A program made the position numbers and the translations under genes. Positions 1-8,658 of a stretch of 64,000 nucleotides of DNA are shown piece by piece. Source of the DNA: an uncultured Alphaproteobacteria bacterium. GTDB taxonomy: Bacteria > Pseudomonadota > Alphaproteobacteria > Rhodobacterales > Rhodobacteraceae. The notes under the pieces are model-generated. The model saw only the letters and a list, made by a program, of their open reading frames with translations, did no database searches and had not been told where the DNA came from. Position 1 is the stretch's first letter. The number at the start of each line of letters is the position of its first letter. Location of the stretch: positions 124,001 through 188,000 of the forward strand of contig CACDWF010000001.1 in assembly GCA_902556405.1 (NCBI GenBank), read 5' to 3'.

Positions 1-837
1 AAAAAAAATACTAAAAAATAAAATACCAGTCCAAATTCCAATATTGTTTCCAATAAATATTTGCTTATCCTTTTCAAGAAAATTAATCCAATCTACCAGT
101 TCTCTCTGAGTGCGAACAGAATATAAAACGCCTACATGGTCGGCATTATCTATAAAGTCCACTTTTCTAATAGCATTATCATCAAGGGCTCCATAAAATC
201 TTCCCTCCTTTGGATTATCAACTCCAATATTTTGTAAAATTTCTAAGGATTTCGATCTCAATTGAGGTTCCCACTGCCCATTAAGAATGAGGACATTTTT
301 AGGTTCTTTGGCTTTTAAAGCGTCAGTATAAGCGGAAATGGCAACTGCGCTATTAAGACTAGGATTCAAAGAGGCTGACCTGATTATTATATCGGATGCC
401 ATTGAATGGCCAATTATCATTGAAAAGCTGGGGCTATGTTTTGATAAATAATGAGAGATTATCTCATTTGTTTGATTAACGAATTTCTGCGTTGCTCCCT
501 CAATAGTTGTAATATCTCCAGAGTATGGTTGAGGATGACGTCCATGCCCTAAAAAATCAAAACGAACTGTTAAATAGCCAGCCTCTGCAAGAGCTACAGC
601 GATTGGTCTCATAAAACTAGTGGATCCAGCAAATCCATGTGCTAAAAATACTATGCCTTTAGTTTTTATATTGTCCTTAAAAGTCAGAGTAACGGGGGTT
701 TTGTTGACCAACTCTCTGACACTAGTCAAATTTCTTTCAGCAAAATCGAGTTTCCAAAACGCAAACAGGGCTATTAAAATCAATAAAAGGCAAGAGACTT
801 TATAGATAGAGTTCTTAGGGCTTTTTAACAAAAACAA
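1..837 (-). CDS. alpha/beta hydrolase, membrane-anchored (partial, runs off window)
   Basis: Not in the ORF track because it has no stop inside the window; translated by hand from the minus strand. A TTG start overlaps the upstream gene's stop (TAAGTTG). The N-terminus has one hydrophobic segment (about residues 9-24), then an alpha/beta-hydrolase core: oxyanion loop AHGFAGS, a region with FDFLGHG, nucleophile elbow GHSMASD, and NADHVG late in the chain as a candidate catalytic His. Near the window edge the chain turns hydrophobic again, so further membrane segments may follow. This is a general hydrolase fold; the substrate is unknown. It is the last visible gene of the minus-strand group that starts at 2151. 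Confidence 0.7.
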   Translation of the reverse strand, partial: MFLLKSPKNSIYKVSCLLLILIALFAFWKLDFAERNLTSVRELVNKTPVTLTFKDNIKTKGIVFLAHGFAGSTSFMRPIAVALAEAGYLTVRFDFLGHGRHPQPYSGDITTIEGATQKFVNQTNEIISHYLSKHSPSFSMIIGHSMASDIIIRSASLNPSLNSAVAISAYTDALKAKEPKNVLILNGQWEPQLRSKSLEILQNIGVDNPKEGRFYGALDDNAIRKVDFIDNADHVGVLYSVRTQRELVDWINFLEKDKQIFIGNNIGIWTGILFFSIFF

Positions 838-838
838 C

Positions 839-1345
839 TTAGCCTTGCACGCTGGGTTTCTCAAATGTGTATCTAAAAGTACAGCATTTCCCACCACTCA
901 TAATAGTGGTTTCTCGATTAAGTCTTGCATCTTGGTTGAATCCTTCAATCATTGCGGCATCTCTATTGCAAGACAAAACAGCGCCAAGGTCTTGTATTCC
1001 TAAAGCCTTATACATTTCGGCATATCTACACCTTGTTACATTGAAATCTAATTTTGTGTCATTCTTCTCAAGCAAGTCGATTTCCAGTGCTCCATCTTGA
1101 GTCCAGAACTTTAGTGTTTCAAGAAAAGCAGAAACATCATTGCCATATTCTTTTGCCAGAGATGAGCCTTGATTACGAGCTAGCTCCATAACTGTTTTTT
1201 CTAAAATCGGTATTATTTTTTCTTTGCCAAAGTTTTTTATTAGAGCATCTACAAAAGGTGCGATGATCCTAGCTTCTGTTTCGCGCCGTGTTAAAACTCC
1301 AATCTTTTGCGTCAGCTCATCTTTTAACTTTGTGTTGCTATCCAT
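839..1345 (-). CDS. L-2-amino-thiazoline-4-carboxylic acid hydrolase family protein
   Basis: 168 aa. The N-terminal half is helical, and the C-terminal half has the pattern FNVTRCRYAEMYKALGIQDLG followed by SCNRDAAMIEGFN and a Cys pair near the end (GGKCCTF). This matches the ATC-hydrolase-like family (PF14196 type), whose founding member opens the thiazoline ring during L-cysteine formation from ATC. Most family members are uncharacterised, so the reaction here is not assured. The start is preceded by a GGAG Shine-Dalgarno. It lies about 30 bp after the FAH-family gene and is probably cotranscribed with it and with the hydrolase at 1-837. Confidence 0.7.
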   Translation of the reverse strand: MDSNTKLKDELTQKIGVLTRRETEARIIAPFVDALIKNFGKEKIIPILEKTVMELARNQGSSLAKEYGNDVSAFLETLKFWTQDGALEIDLLEKNDTKLDFNVTRCRYAEMYKALGIQDLGAVLSCNRDAAMIEGFNQDARLNRETTIMSGGKCCTFRYTFEKPSVQG

Positions 1346-1374
1346 TTATTATCTCCAAATTAAACAGTTACTTC

Positions 1375-2151
1375 CTAAATTACTGTAATGCTCACTTTTC
1401 CACGATCAGAAAGAATATGGTTTATCTTATCCCCCACTTTTGCTTGTCTAACTTTAAAGACACTTCCCGTTATTATAATCATTCCCGGTTTTAGTTCACT
1501 TTTACGCGAGTGCAGCTCATTGATCAGCCAGCACAGATTTTCAAAAGGCTTTGCGTCAAGCACCCCAGTTGTTAATCTTGTTTCTTGGTTCCACTCACAG
1601 CTCGATTGTATGTTCTGAAAATCCTTTTCCTGCCAATTGTATATTGGCTCTCCTAAAACTAGGCCACCAGACCACGCGTTGTCACAGGCTAGAGAAAGTG
1701 GATCCAGACCATCATAATTTGCTCCTCTATCATCTACAAGCTCGATTGCTGGCATCACATTTGAAATATCTTTTATAATATTTTCTAAGGTTCTATGAAT
1801 GGTAGTGTCTATTATGCGGTCTGATAGTTCAAAAGCTAATTCAAACTCAACACTCATTCTATGATAGTTTTCTAGTACAATGGTCTTAGGACTTGTAAAA
1901 ATCTCATTCTTAAATAGACCGCCATAAACAGGGTGACTAATTTTGTGATAGTCTTGTTGTATTTTAGAAGATAGGGCAATTTTGTACCCTCCAAGTGGCC
2001 CTCGCGGTAACTTCTGCCGTAATTGATTCTGAATTTGGTAAGCTTCGTTGAAATCTTTTGGTTTCATATCTTTTTCAAGATTTATAAATCTATCTCCAGC
2101 TTTGTGCGCCTCAAAGAGAAAGGTACTTATTTTTTCGACATTTGAAATCAT
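1375..2151 (-). CDS. 2-keto-4-pentenoate hydratase / FAH-family protein
   Basis: 258 aa, the usual length for the MhpD / 2-oxopent-4-enoate hydratase-decarboxylase branch of the fumarylacetoacetate hydrolase superfamily. Visible family features are GGYKIALSS near residue 55, a VEFELAFEL acidic metal-binding strand near residue 105, PAIELVDDR, and GMIIITGSVF near the C-terminus. Enzymes of this branch hydrate or decarboxylate 2-hydroxy-dienoates from aromatic meta-cleavage. No ring-cleavage dioxygenase sits next to it, so the physiological substrate is open. First gene of a three-gene minus-strand group. Confidence 0.8.
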   Translation of the reverse strand: MISNVEKISTFLFEAHKAGDRFINLEKDMKPKDFNEAYQIQNQLRQKLPRGPLGGYKIALSSKIQQDYHKISHPVYGGLFKNEIFTSPKTIVLENYHRMSVEFELAFELSDRIIDTTIHRTLENIIKDISNVMPAIELVDDRGANYDGLDPLSLACDNAWSGGLVLGEPIYNWQEKDFQNIQSSCEWNQETRLTTGVLDAKPFENLCWLINELHSRKSELKPGMIIITGSVFKVRQAKVGDKINHILSDRGKVSITVI

Positions 2152-2197
2152 GTACTTTATGTAACACTTTTTTTTAATTTTCCAAAAGCTTTAGTAT

Positions 2198-2984
2198 TTA
2201 TTGCGTTCTTAAATTTGCCAGAGCAATCATTGCTATTGCAACCTGTTCCAATATCTTTGCTTTTGCCAAATTCATACTCTCCGAGGCAAAATCTGCGTCT
2301 CCAATATTACTTCTCGATTTGATCAGGTTTACTTTACTATTATCTAGGTTAGACATTATGAAATCCAGTCTGTTTGACAATGCTCCAGCAACACCCGTTT
2401 TTTGTTAATGTTTTGTATCGCAGCATCAATGACACACAGATAGTTATGGGCATTACTTCTAGACGTTAAATCTTAAATTAATCCCAATGAAACAGCGCTC
2501 AGAGGATAGGAATAAACTTCCAGCGTGTTACCGGATCGGGACCCAACTGAACAAAGCGCGTGTTTCCGTCAAATAGTGGTACGCCCCCGAAAAAGGTAGT
2601 GCTACCGCTGTGACTAATTTCCAGTTCGAGTTGCGATAACTCGGAGTCTAACGCCGATCTATTAGCGGCAGAATTCGTATCACTTAGAGCTTGGATAGTC
2701 AGCTCGAGCATTTTCAACAATATAGATTGCACTTCGGATAAACTTGTGTCCAAAGTATCTACTAAAGACTGTCCATTAGCGGCATTTTTCGATGCAGTAT
2801 TTATGCCGCGAATTTCTGCATTTAGTCTTACTAATTAGTGAATTCCGGCCGGATCATCAGATGCCTTGTTAATTCTTTTTCCAGTGGACAAACGTTCCAT
2901 AGCTTTATTCATCAATCATGATGAACGGCTCAAAGCAATCAATGCAAATCCAATTCCACTGTCATTAGTTTAAGTTAACGACAT
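2198..2984 (-). pseudogene. decayed flagellin gene (fliC/flaA-type remnant)
   Basis: Read on the minus strand from ATG at 2984, the frame gives MSLT, a stop, TNDSGIGFALIALSRSS, a stop, MNKAMERLSTGKRINKASDD, a stop after PAGIH, then LNAEIRGINTASKNAANGQS and EVQSILLKMLEL. These are the conserved N-terminal flagellin D0/D1 segments. The central region is short and ends at another stop near 2499. The C-terminal D0 follows (IDAAIQNINKK in one frame, then ALSNRLDF, SRSNIGDADFASE and KAKILEQVAIAMIALAN in another), so a frameshift sits near 2400. Two track ORFs (2198-2380 and 2499-2753) are pieces of this one gene. With at least three in-frame stops and a shift it cannot make flagellin. Confidence 0.88.
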
Positions 2985-3101
2985 ACCAAACCTATTATCC
3001 CAACACTTTATACAACAAAAATTACTAAGTTTATATTTATATATTTTGTTATGATTCATAATATGGACTAAGCTTGCTCTTAAAAAAAGGAGGAAAAATT
3101 A

Positions 3102-3734
3102 ATGAAACTTTACCAATTTGATCTGGCTCCAGCCTCTAAGAGAGTTACTTTCTTCCTCAAGGAAACAGGAATTGAGGTGCCAATAGTGCAACTTAATGTT
3201 AGAGATGGATATCAATTTGAAGAGCCTTTCAATTCACTTAATCCATTTCATTGTATTCCCTTTTTAGAATTAGCCGATGGGACTGCAATTTCCGAAAGTG
3301 TGGCAATCTGTAGATTTTTAGAAGAGACTAATAACGCTTCAAAAAAATTATTTGGAAAGGCTTCTAAAGAAAGAGCAATCATTGAAATGTGGAATAGACG
3401 ACTAGAAATTGATGGGTATATTCCGCTTATCAATGGCATCAGAAATAAATTTGAGAGATACGAGGGAAAGGTTTTACCCGGAACGCGTAACAAATTACCA
3501 CAAGTCCCTGCAATAGCAAGAAGAGGGATAGAGTCGTGCAGAATATTGTTCAAGAGACTGAACGCTCATTTACATACAACTTCATATGTAGCTGGTGAAG
3601 AGTTAAGCATCGCTGACATTACGGGCTACGGGGTAGTACAGCTAGCGATTGCTATTGAAATGAATTTTGACGAATTTGAAGAAGTCAAAGCATGGCATGA
3701 AAAACTGGATAGAAGGTTTGAGTCAAATGAATAA
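3102..3734 (+). CDS. glutathione S-transferase family protein
   Basis: 210 aa, typical GST length. The N-terminal thioredoxin-like domain begins KLYQFDLAPASKRVTFFLKE; the glutathione-binding segment with cis-Pro is NPFHCIPFLEL and the SNAIL-like motif is ISESVAICRFLEE. The C-terminal helical domain contains the N-capping box motif SIADITGYG. The start has a strong Shine-Dalgarno (AGGAGG) 8 bp upstream. Its last codons overlap by 8 bp with the following SDR (ATGAATAA), indicating translational coupling. General detoxification or isomerase role; substrate not deducible. It lies just beyond the flagellin pseudogene and is transcribed in the opposite direction. Confidence 0.88.
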   Translation: MKLYQFDLAPASKRVTFFLKETGIEVPIVQLNVRDGYQFEEPFNSLNPFHCIPFLELADGTAISESVAICRFLEETNNASKKLFGKASKERAIIEMWNRRLEIDGYIPLINGIRNKFERYEGKVLPGTRNKLPQVPAIARRGIESCRILFKRLNAHLHTTSYVAGEELSIADITGYGVVQLAIAIEMNFDEFEEVKAWHEKLDRRFESNE

Positions 3735-4437
3735 AAAATTATGTATTATAACAGGAGTTGGACCGGAAACCGGTACAGGTGCTGAAATTGCGCGCTACTT
3801 TTCGGAGAATGGCTATCACGTTGCCATGATTGCTCGAACTAAAGAAAATCTCAAATATTTAGAAGGAAAGTATGATAATACCTCTGCCTATCCGTGCGAT
3901 GTGGGAAAAATAGAGGATTTTAAAAAAACAATAAATAAAATACAAACTGACCTTGGTCCGGCTGACGTCGTTATACATAATGCCCCTCTGGGAACGCGAG
4001 GACCCATCCTTGATTTGAGCTATGAAGATTTGGAAAAAAATTTTAGAGTTAACACAACCGCTTTACTTATTTTATCACAAGCGACACTTCCAGAGATGTT
4101 AAAACGAAAGAGCGGCACGATTATTGTTACTGGCAACACAGCTGCGGAAAGAGGAAAAGATGGATGGGGATTTTTTGCTGCTTCTAAATCAGCTCAGAAG
4201 ATACTAGCAGAGTCTATGGCTAGGGAATTTGGACCAAAGGGAATACACGTAGCGTATATCATAATAGATGCCTTAATTGATACACCAAGGACACGACCGC
4301 GTCTTGCCCCAGATAAGCCAGATAAATTTTTTGCTTTCCCAAAAAATATAGCAAAAGAGATCTTCAATGTTGTGAAGCAGGACAAATCTACATGGTCCTT
4401 CAGAGTCGAACTACGCCCCTATGGAGAGTACTGGTAG
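3727..4437 (+). CDS. short-chain dehydrogenase/reductase
   Basis: The track begins at 3667, but homology starts at MNKKLCIITGVGPETGTG, so I place the start at ATG 3727, overlapping the GST stop. That gives 236 aa, normal for a classical SDR. The Rossmann glycine motif is modified (GVGPETGTGAE), followed by CDVG, HNAP in place of NNAG, and GWGFFAASKSA, where the usual Tyr of YxxxK appears to be Phe (FAASK). The atypical glycine loop and missing Tyr suggest an atypical or catalytically altered SDR. Coupled to the GST upstream. Confidence 0.8.
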   Translation: MNKKLCIITGVGPETGTGAEIARYFSENGYHVAMIARTKENLKYLEGKYDNTSAYPCDVGKIEDFKKTINKIQTDLGPADVVIHNAPLGTRGPILDLSYEDLEKNFRVNTTALLILSQATLPEMLKRKSGTIIVTGNTAAERGKDGWGFFAASKSAQKILAESMAREFGPKGIHVAYIIIDALIDTPRTRPRLAPDKPDKFFAFPKNIAKEIFNVVKQDKSTWSFRVELRPYGEYW

Positions 4438-4447
4438 TCTCTCCATA
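4420..4447 (+). terminator. hairpin overlapping the SDR stop codon
   Basis: A perfect 9-bp inverted repeat, TATGGAGAG and CTCTCCATA, is separated by a 10-nt loop that contains the TAG stop of the SDR gene. No T-run follows on either strand, so it is not a canonical intrinsic terminator. It may act as a 3' mRNA stabilising hairpin or a weak bidirectional terminator between convergent genes. Confidence 0.4.
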
Positions 4448-4464
4448 AGTAAAAAGAATAACAG

Positions 4465-4734
4465 TTAATTATAACCTACGAGGTCAAGAGCTTTTTTGCA
4501 CTTTGCAGTTTCGTAAGTTGATAGGCCCAAATTGACCTCATAATGACACTGAACTGTAAGCTCATCTACCTTTAGCAAGGTTTCTGTATCAAGAGAAGCG
4601 GTTTGAATTCCACTGCTTATTTTTTCAGAAAACCATACTGACTTTGGGTCACACGAATGGGTCCAAAGCCCCTCAGCAAAAGATGTTGTGCTAAAACAAA
4701 AAAGCATTATGGCGACGAATAGATTTAGTTTCAT
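4465..4734 (-). CDS. small secreted protein, function unknown
   Basis: 89 aa with a clear Sec signal peptide: KLNLFVAIMLFCFSTTSFA, probable cleavage after SFA. The mature part of about 69 residues has three cysteines and no family I recognise. It is convergent with the SDR gene and has its own upstream gap of about 80 bp. The signal peptide is convincing; the function is not deducible. Predicted periplasmic. Confidence 0.65.
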   Translation of the reverse strand: MKLNLFVAIMLFCFSTTSFAEGLWTHSCDPKSVWFSEKISSGIQTASLDTETLLKVDELTVQCHYEVNLGLSTYETAKCKKALDLVGYN

Positions 4735-4812
4735 ATCTATACTCCTTTTATCTTATCGTAACTAGTCATACCAAAAAAATTATACTTTGGAAAGGTATTA
4801 TTATTGAACTTT

Positions 4813-5664
4813 TTATTTAAGAAGGTTTAAGAAAATATTCTTATCAAATTCCCAGCCAATTATTACTTTTCTCTCAGGTAAACTATCAAAAATATGTATC
4901 ATTTTTTTAAAGTGTTTTTTATGAAATTTTACTGTCATTTTAGGAGAATTACGTGTGTTGAAATCACTAATTAATACTTTCACTGCTTTAAAAAACATTC
5001 TTTTGTATTTTATGTTATTAACCTTAGTAACAAAAAATATGCCGAGGGAGAGCATAACAAAAAATTGCTCCATATAACCGAAACCGCGGATATTTTTACC
5101 CGAAAAATAATTAGTGGACATAATTTTTGTATCTTTCAAAGTTAAATTGCCTTGATTTAAATTTTTAAGAAATTTTACTTTCTCAAACGTTTCACGAGTT
5201 GTGGATTTATCTCTATAAAGAGGGACTAAAACTGAGTTTAGAAAACTCATCTTGTTGTTTAGTTGAAACTCAATAGGTTCCCCTAGCTTTACATACAATA
5301 AGATCATGTCCACATTTGTGCTCACCAACCAAGACTTCTTGCCACTTATTAACAATATATTTTTCTTGTTATCAAAAGTAGTTTTAATCGGAGCAGCGGA
5401 GATTTCTCTGACTGCTAGAGAAATAGTTGCTCTTGTTTTTTGTTTGAAATGATATCTAATTGCGCATTGATAAGCAGAGAAAAAAATCCACGAAAGATTA
5501 TTTGAAACAGATGCCACTGTAATTAGAGTCCTAATATAATCTATTTTTGAAAGATTTTGTTGCTTCCAGAAATGGAAAAAATGCTCTTCTTTTTCTAGCT
5601 TGGAAGAGAGAGATTTTTGTTCAAACAGCTGATTAATATGAGGTATTTGTAAATAATGAGTGAT
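4813..5664 (-). pseudogene. acyl-CoA-dehydrogenase-like protein, start apparently lost
   Basis: The track ORF (GTG at 5517, 234 aa) begins in mid-domain. The same frame is open upstream to a stop at 5665 and continues with plausible sequence (LEKEEHFFHFWKQQ, KIDYIRTLITVASVSNNLSW), but offers no ATG, GTG or TTG start. Weak acyl-CoA dehydrogenase features are LISGKKSWLVSTNVDMILL, resembling the GxKxW strand, and RGFGYMEQFFVMLSLGIF, resembling the start of the C-terminal helical domain. The whole is about 284 codons, short of the usual 380. It is either a decaying gene or a short diverged relative using a very rare start codon. AT-rich codon use with many Lys and Phe fits relaxed selection. Confidence 0.45.
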
Positions 5665-5783
5665 TTAATAAGTCCTAACAAAAATTTTATATTGCATCGA
5701 AATCAAGAAAACAGGCTTTACATATTAATTTAAAGTCCATATTAAGTGGTACAAATTTTTTTTAAACCATTAATGAGGCGGTC

Positions 5784-7382
5784 GTGATAAAAACAGCAAT
5801 TTCAATATTAGCTGAGAGTTATCAAAATAATACTCTAAACAACCAGCTCTCCATATCACTTTTACGAGTTGAGATCCTAGCAGGGCTAACGGTAGCTATA
5901 GCACTAGTCCCTGAAGCGGTCGCTTTCGCTTTCGTAGCCGGAGTAGAGCCTCTTGTTGGATTATATGCCGCCTTTATCGTTGGTTTGGTTACAGCTCTTT
6001 TTGGTGGAAGGCCAGGGATGATCTCGGGCGCAACAGGTGCATTGGCTGTTGTTATGATTTCCCTTGTATCGGAGCACGGTGTTCAATACCTATTCGCGAC
6101 TGTTATCCTCATGGGTATACTTCAGATACTTGCTGGAGTTTTTAAGTTAGGGAAATTTATTAGGATGGTTCCTCAACCAGTAATGTTGGGTTTTGTTAAT
6201 GGCCTGGCAATAGTAATAGGTCTTGCCCAGATAAGACAATTTCAATATGAAACAGCAGAAGGCAATTTGGAATGGATGAGTGGTATGTTATTAAGCACGT
6301 CAGTCCTAATCGTCTGTATTACAATGGTTTTAATTTGGCTCACACCAAAAATAACACGACTCTTGCCTGGACCTTTAGCAGCAATTATTATTGTCAGCCT
6401 CGTTGTTATTTACTTTGACATTCCTGTTCCCTCGGTTGGAGATCTCGCTCCAGTGGCTGGTGGGTTACCACTTTTTTCTATTCCGACAGTTCCTATCAAT
6501 TTAGAAACTTTATATATCATTTTCCCTTACGCGATAGTCTTGTCTGCTATCGGATTAATTGAAAGTCTTTTGACACTCAACCTTGTTGGGGAGATCACGA
6601 ATAAAAGAGGTGGAACAAGACAAGAGTGCATGGCTCAAGGTGCTGCAAATACCATTACGGGCTTTTTTGGTGGTATGGGCGGATGTGCGATGATTGGTCA
6701 ATCTATGATAAATGTCAAATCAGGCGGAAGAACTAGAATTGCTGCAACGGCAGCCTCCCTTTTTCTACTTTTTTTTATTTTGTATGGAAGCGCTCTGATT
6801 GAGGCAATACCGATAGCCGCTTTAGTAGGCGTTATGTTCATGGTGGTCATTGGTACTTTTGCTTGGAGTTCTATAAGCCTAATCACAAAAATCCCAAAAT
6901 CCGATGCGCTTGTTATCATCTTGGTAACCGTTGTCACAGTTCTCGAAGACTTAGCTGTTGCTGTTTTAGTAGGTGTTATAGTTTCTGCTTTAGTTTTTGC
7001 ATGGAACTCCGCTATAAGGATACGAGCTGTTGAGCGCCCTTCGATAAGAACAAAGGGAGCTAAAGTTTATGATATTGAGGGACCTCTTTTTTTTGGATCG
7101 GTCGAAAGTTTTGTTGAAATTTTCAAACCGGATGATGACCCGAAAACAGTTATTCTAGATTTTGCTAAGTCAAAGGTAGTTGATCAATCGGCGTTGAAAG
7201 CCATTGAGGATATTGCTGAGAAATATCAAAGTTCTGGAAGAGAGGTTAAATTGCGTCACTTAAGCCGTGATTGCCACGATCTCTTGACAAAAACAGGCCA
7301 GCTGATGATTGACAGTGATGACGACCCAACTTACCAGATAGCTGTTGATTATAATGTAAAAACAGGCGTCCTAGCTAAATAA
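5784..7382 (+). CDS. SulP family anion transporter with STAS domain
   Basis: 532 aa. The N-terminal two-thirds is a multi-span membrane domain with SulP signatures (LVPEAVAFAFVAGVEPLVGLYAAF, TGALAVVM, GLIESLLTLNLVGEIT). The C-terminal STAS domain starts about residue 425 (YDIEGPLFFGSVESF; VILDFAKSKVVDQSALKAI). Family members move sulfate, bicarbonate or dicarboxylates in symport with H+ or Na+; the ion here is not decided by sequence alone. The GTG start has GAGGCGG upstream. It stands alone on the plus strand, convergent with the M20 gene. Inner membrane. Confidence 0.93.
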   Translation: MIKTAISILAESYQNNTLNNQLSISLLRVEILAGLTVAIALVPEAVAFAFVAGVEPLVGLYAAFIVGLVTALFGGRPGMISGATGALAVVMISLVSEHGVQYLFATVILMGILQILAGVFKLGKFIRMVPQPVMLGFVNGLAIVIGLAQIRQFQYETAEGNLEWMSGMLLSTSVLIVCITMVLIWLTPKITRLLPGPLAAIIIVSLVVIYFDIPVPSVGDLAPVAGGLPLFSIPTVPINLETLYIIFPYAIVLSAIGLIESLLTLNLVGEITNKRGGTRQECMAQGAANTITGFFGGMGGCAMIGQSMINVKSGGRTRIAATAASLFLLFFILYGSALIEAIPIAALVGVMFMVVIGTFAWSSISLITKIPKSDALVIILVTVVTVLEDLAVAVLVGVIVSALVFAWNSAIRIRAVERPSIRTKGAKVYDIEGPLFFGSVESFVEIFKPDDDPKTVILDFAKSKVVDQSALKAIEDIAEKYQSSGREVKLRHLSRDCHDLLTKTGQLMIDSDDDPTYQIAVDYNVKTGVLAK

Positions 7383-7395
7383 TTTATTTTGTAAA

Positions 7396-8562
7396 TCAAT
7401 TGGTGGGCAATTGCCTTTCTACTAGCCTAGCTAAAACTGACGCACCCACCGGAATTATATCTGGATCTAGTGTAAACTTAGGGCTATGCAGTGGTTGAGT
7501 GCCACTGTGGCCTATCCTACAGTATGCTCCTCTAACATGTTTTAACATATCCGCAAAGTCTTCAGAGCCAGTAGCAGGCTGTGCAGTTCTTATAATATTC
7601 TCTTTTCCAACAATTTCTTCCGCGGCATTCATATAACAATCACTAAGTTGATTATCATTATGTAGAACATCAAAAGTATTTCGAAGATCAGGAATAATTT
7701 CAACATTATAGGTTGCTTCAAGCCCTCTGCATATCGCTTTTACACGCTCTTCAACTACAGCATAAACTTCGTTAGAAAAATATCGTATCGTTCCACAGAG
7801 GGTAGCTACCTCAGGAATTACATTGTACGCAGAGCCAGAATGGATCTGAGTTATTGATAAGACAACGCTTTCTAAAGGTGGCGTGTTTCTTGAAACTATA
7901 GCCTGCATTTGATCAATCATGTTTGCGCAAATAATAATCGGATCTATAGACTGATGAGGCATAGCAGCATGACTTCCTTTTGCATTTATTGTGATATCAA
8001 AAAAAGAAGCACCAGCCATGGCTTTGCCTTTGCATATTGAAATCTCGCTATGTCTACCATTCGGAGAATTATGTATTCCATAAATTTCAGAGCATGGAAA
8101 TTTTTCAAATAAACCCTCTCGTAGCATAAGTCGCGCTCCCCCTAGACCTTCCTCAGCTGGTTGAAAAATTAAGATAGCCTTACCTTTAAAATTGCGGGTT
8201 TCACATAGATGCTTTGCTGCCCCCAGCAACATTGTAGTATGTCCATCGTGCCCACAAGCATGCATTTTGCCTGGGTTTTTTGATGCATAATCAAGATTAG
8301 TAGTTTCCTCAATTGGGAGCGCATCCATGTCTGCTCTTAACCCAATTTGACTAGCACCTTTTTGCTTGCCATTTATTACAGCTACTACTCCTGTTTTACC
8401 AATATTTGTATGTATCTCATCCACTCCAAAATCTTGAAGCCTTTTTTTTACTATTTCAGATGTTCTTACCTCTTCAAACCCTAATTCGGGATGCTGGTGA
8501 AGATCTTTAAAGATTTTTTTTAGTTCATTGGATATTTTGTCTATTTCTGGTAAAATATTCAT
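7396..8562 (-). CDS. M20 family amidohydrolase (hippurate hydrolase-like)
   Basis: 388 aa, the usual size for M20D aminoacylase/carboxypeptidases. Metal-site motifs are MHACGHDGHTTMLLG, the catalytic Glu pair region FQPAEEGLGGARLM, and TGSEDFADML near the C-terminus. The dimerisation/lid insert lies in the middle (SFFDITINAKGSHAAMPHQS). It probably removes acyl groups from N-acyl amino acids or similar amides in the cytoplasm. Monocistronic, convergent with the SulP gene and divergent from the quinone oxidoreductase. Confidence 0.92.
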   Translation of the reverse strand: MNILPEIDKISNELKKIFKDLHQHPELGFEEVRTSEIVKKRLQDFGVDEIHTNIGKTGVVAVINGKQKGASQIGLRADMDALPIEETTNLDYASKNPGKMHACGHDGHTTMLLGAAKHLCETRNFKGKAILIFQPAEEGLGGARLMLREGLFEKFPCSEIYGIHNSPNGRHSEISICKGKAMAGASFFDITINAKGSHAAMPHQSIDPIIICANMIDQMQAIVSRNTPPLESVVLSITQIHSGSAYNVIPEVATLCGTIRYFSNEVYAVVEERVKAICRGLEATYNVEIIPDLRNTFDVLHNDNQLSDCYMNAAEEIVGKENIIRTAQPATGSEDFADMLKHVRGAYCRIGHSGTQPLHSPKFTLDPDIIPVGASVLARLVERQLPTN

Positions 8563-8658
8563 ATGTTAATCCCTGCTTAAATAAATTGCGATAATTAGCA
8601 TGCAAAGAATATGAGCTTAAATTATTTATAAATTTTAACAAGCTAATTGGAGAAAAAA

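Noticed and set aside
3667-3726. N-terminal extension of the SDR as in the track
   Set aside because: The 20 extra residues lie within the GST coding region and do not fit the SDR N-terminus; ATG 3727 is preferred.
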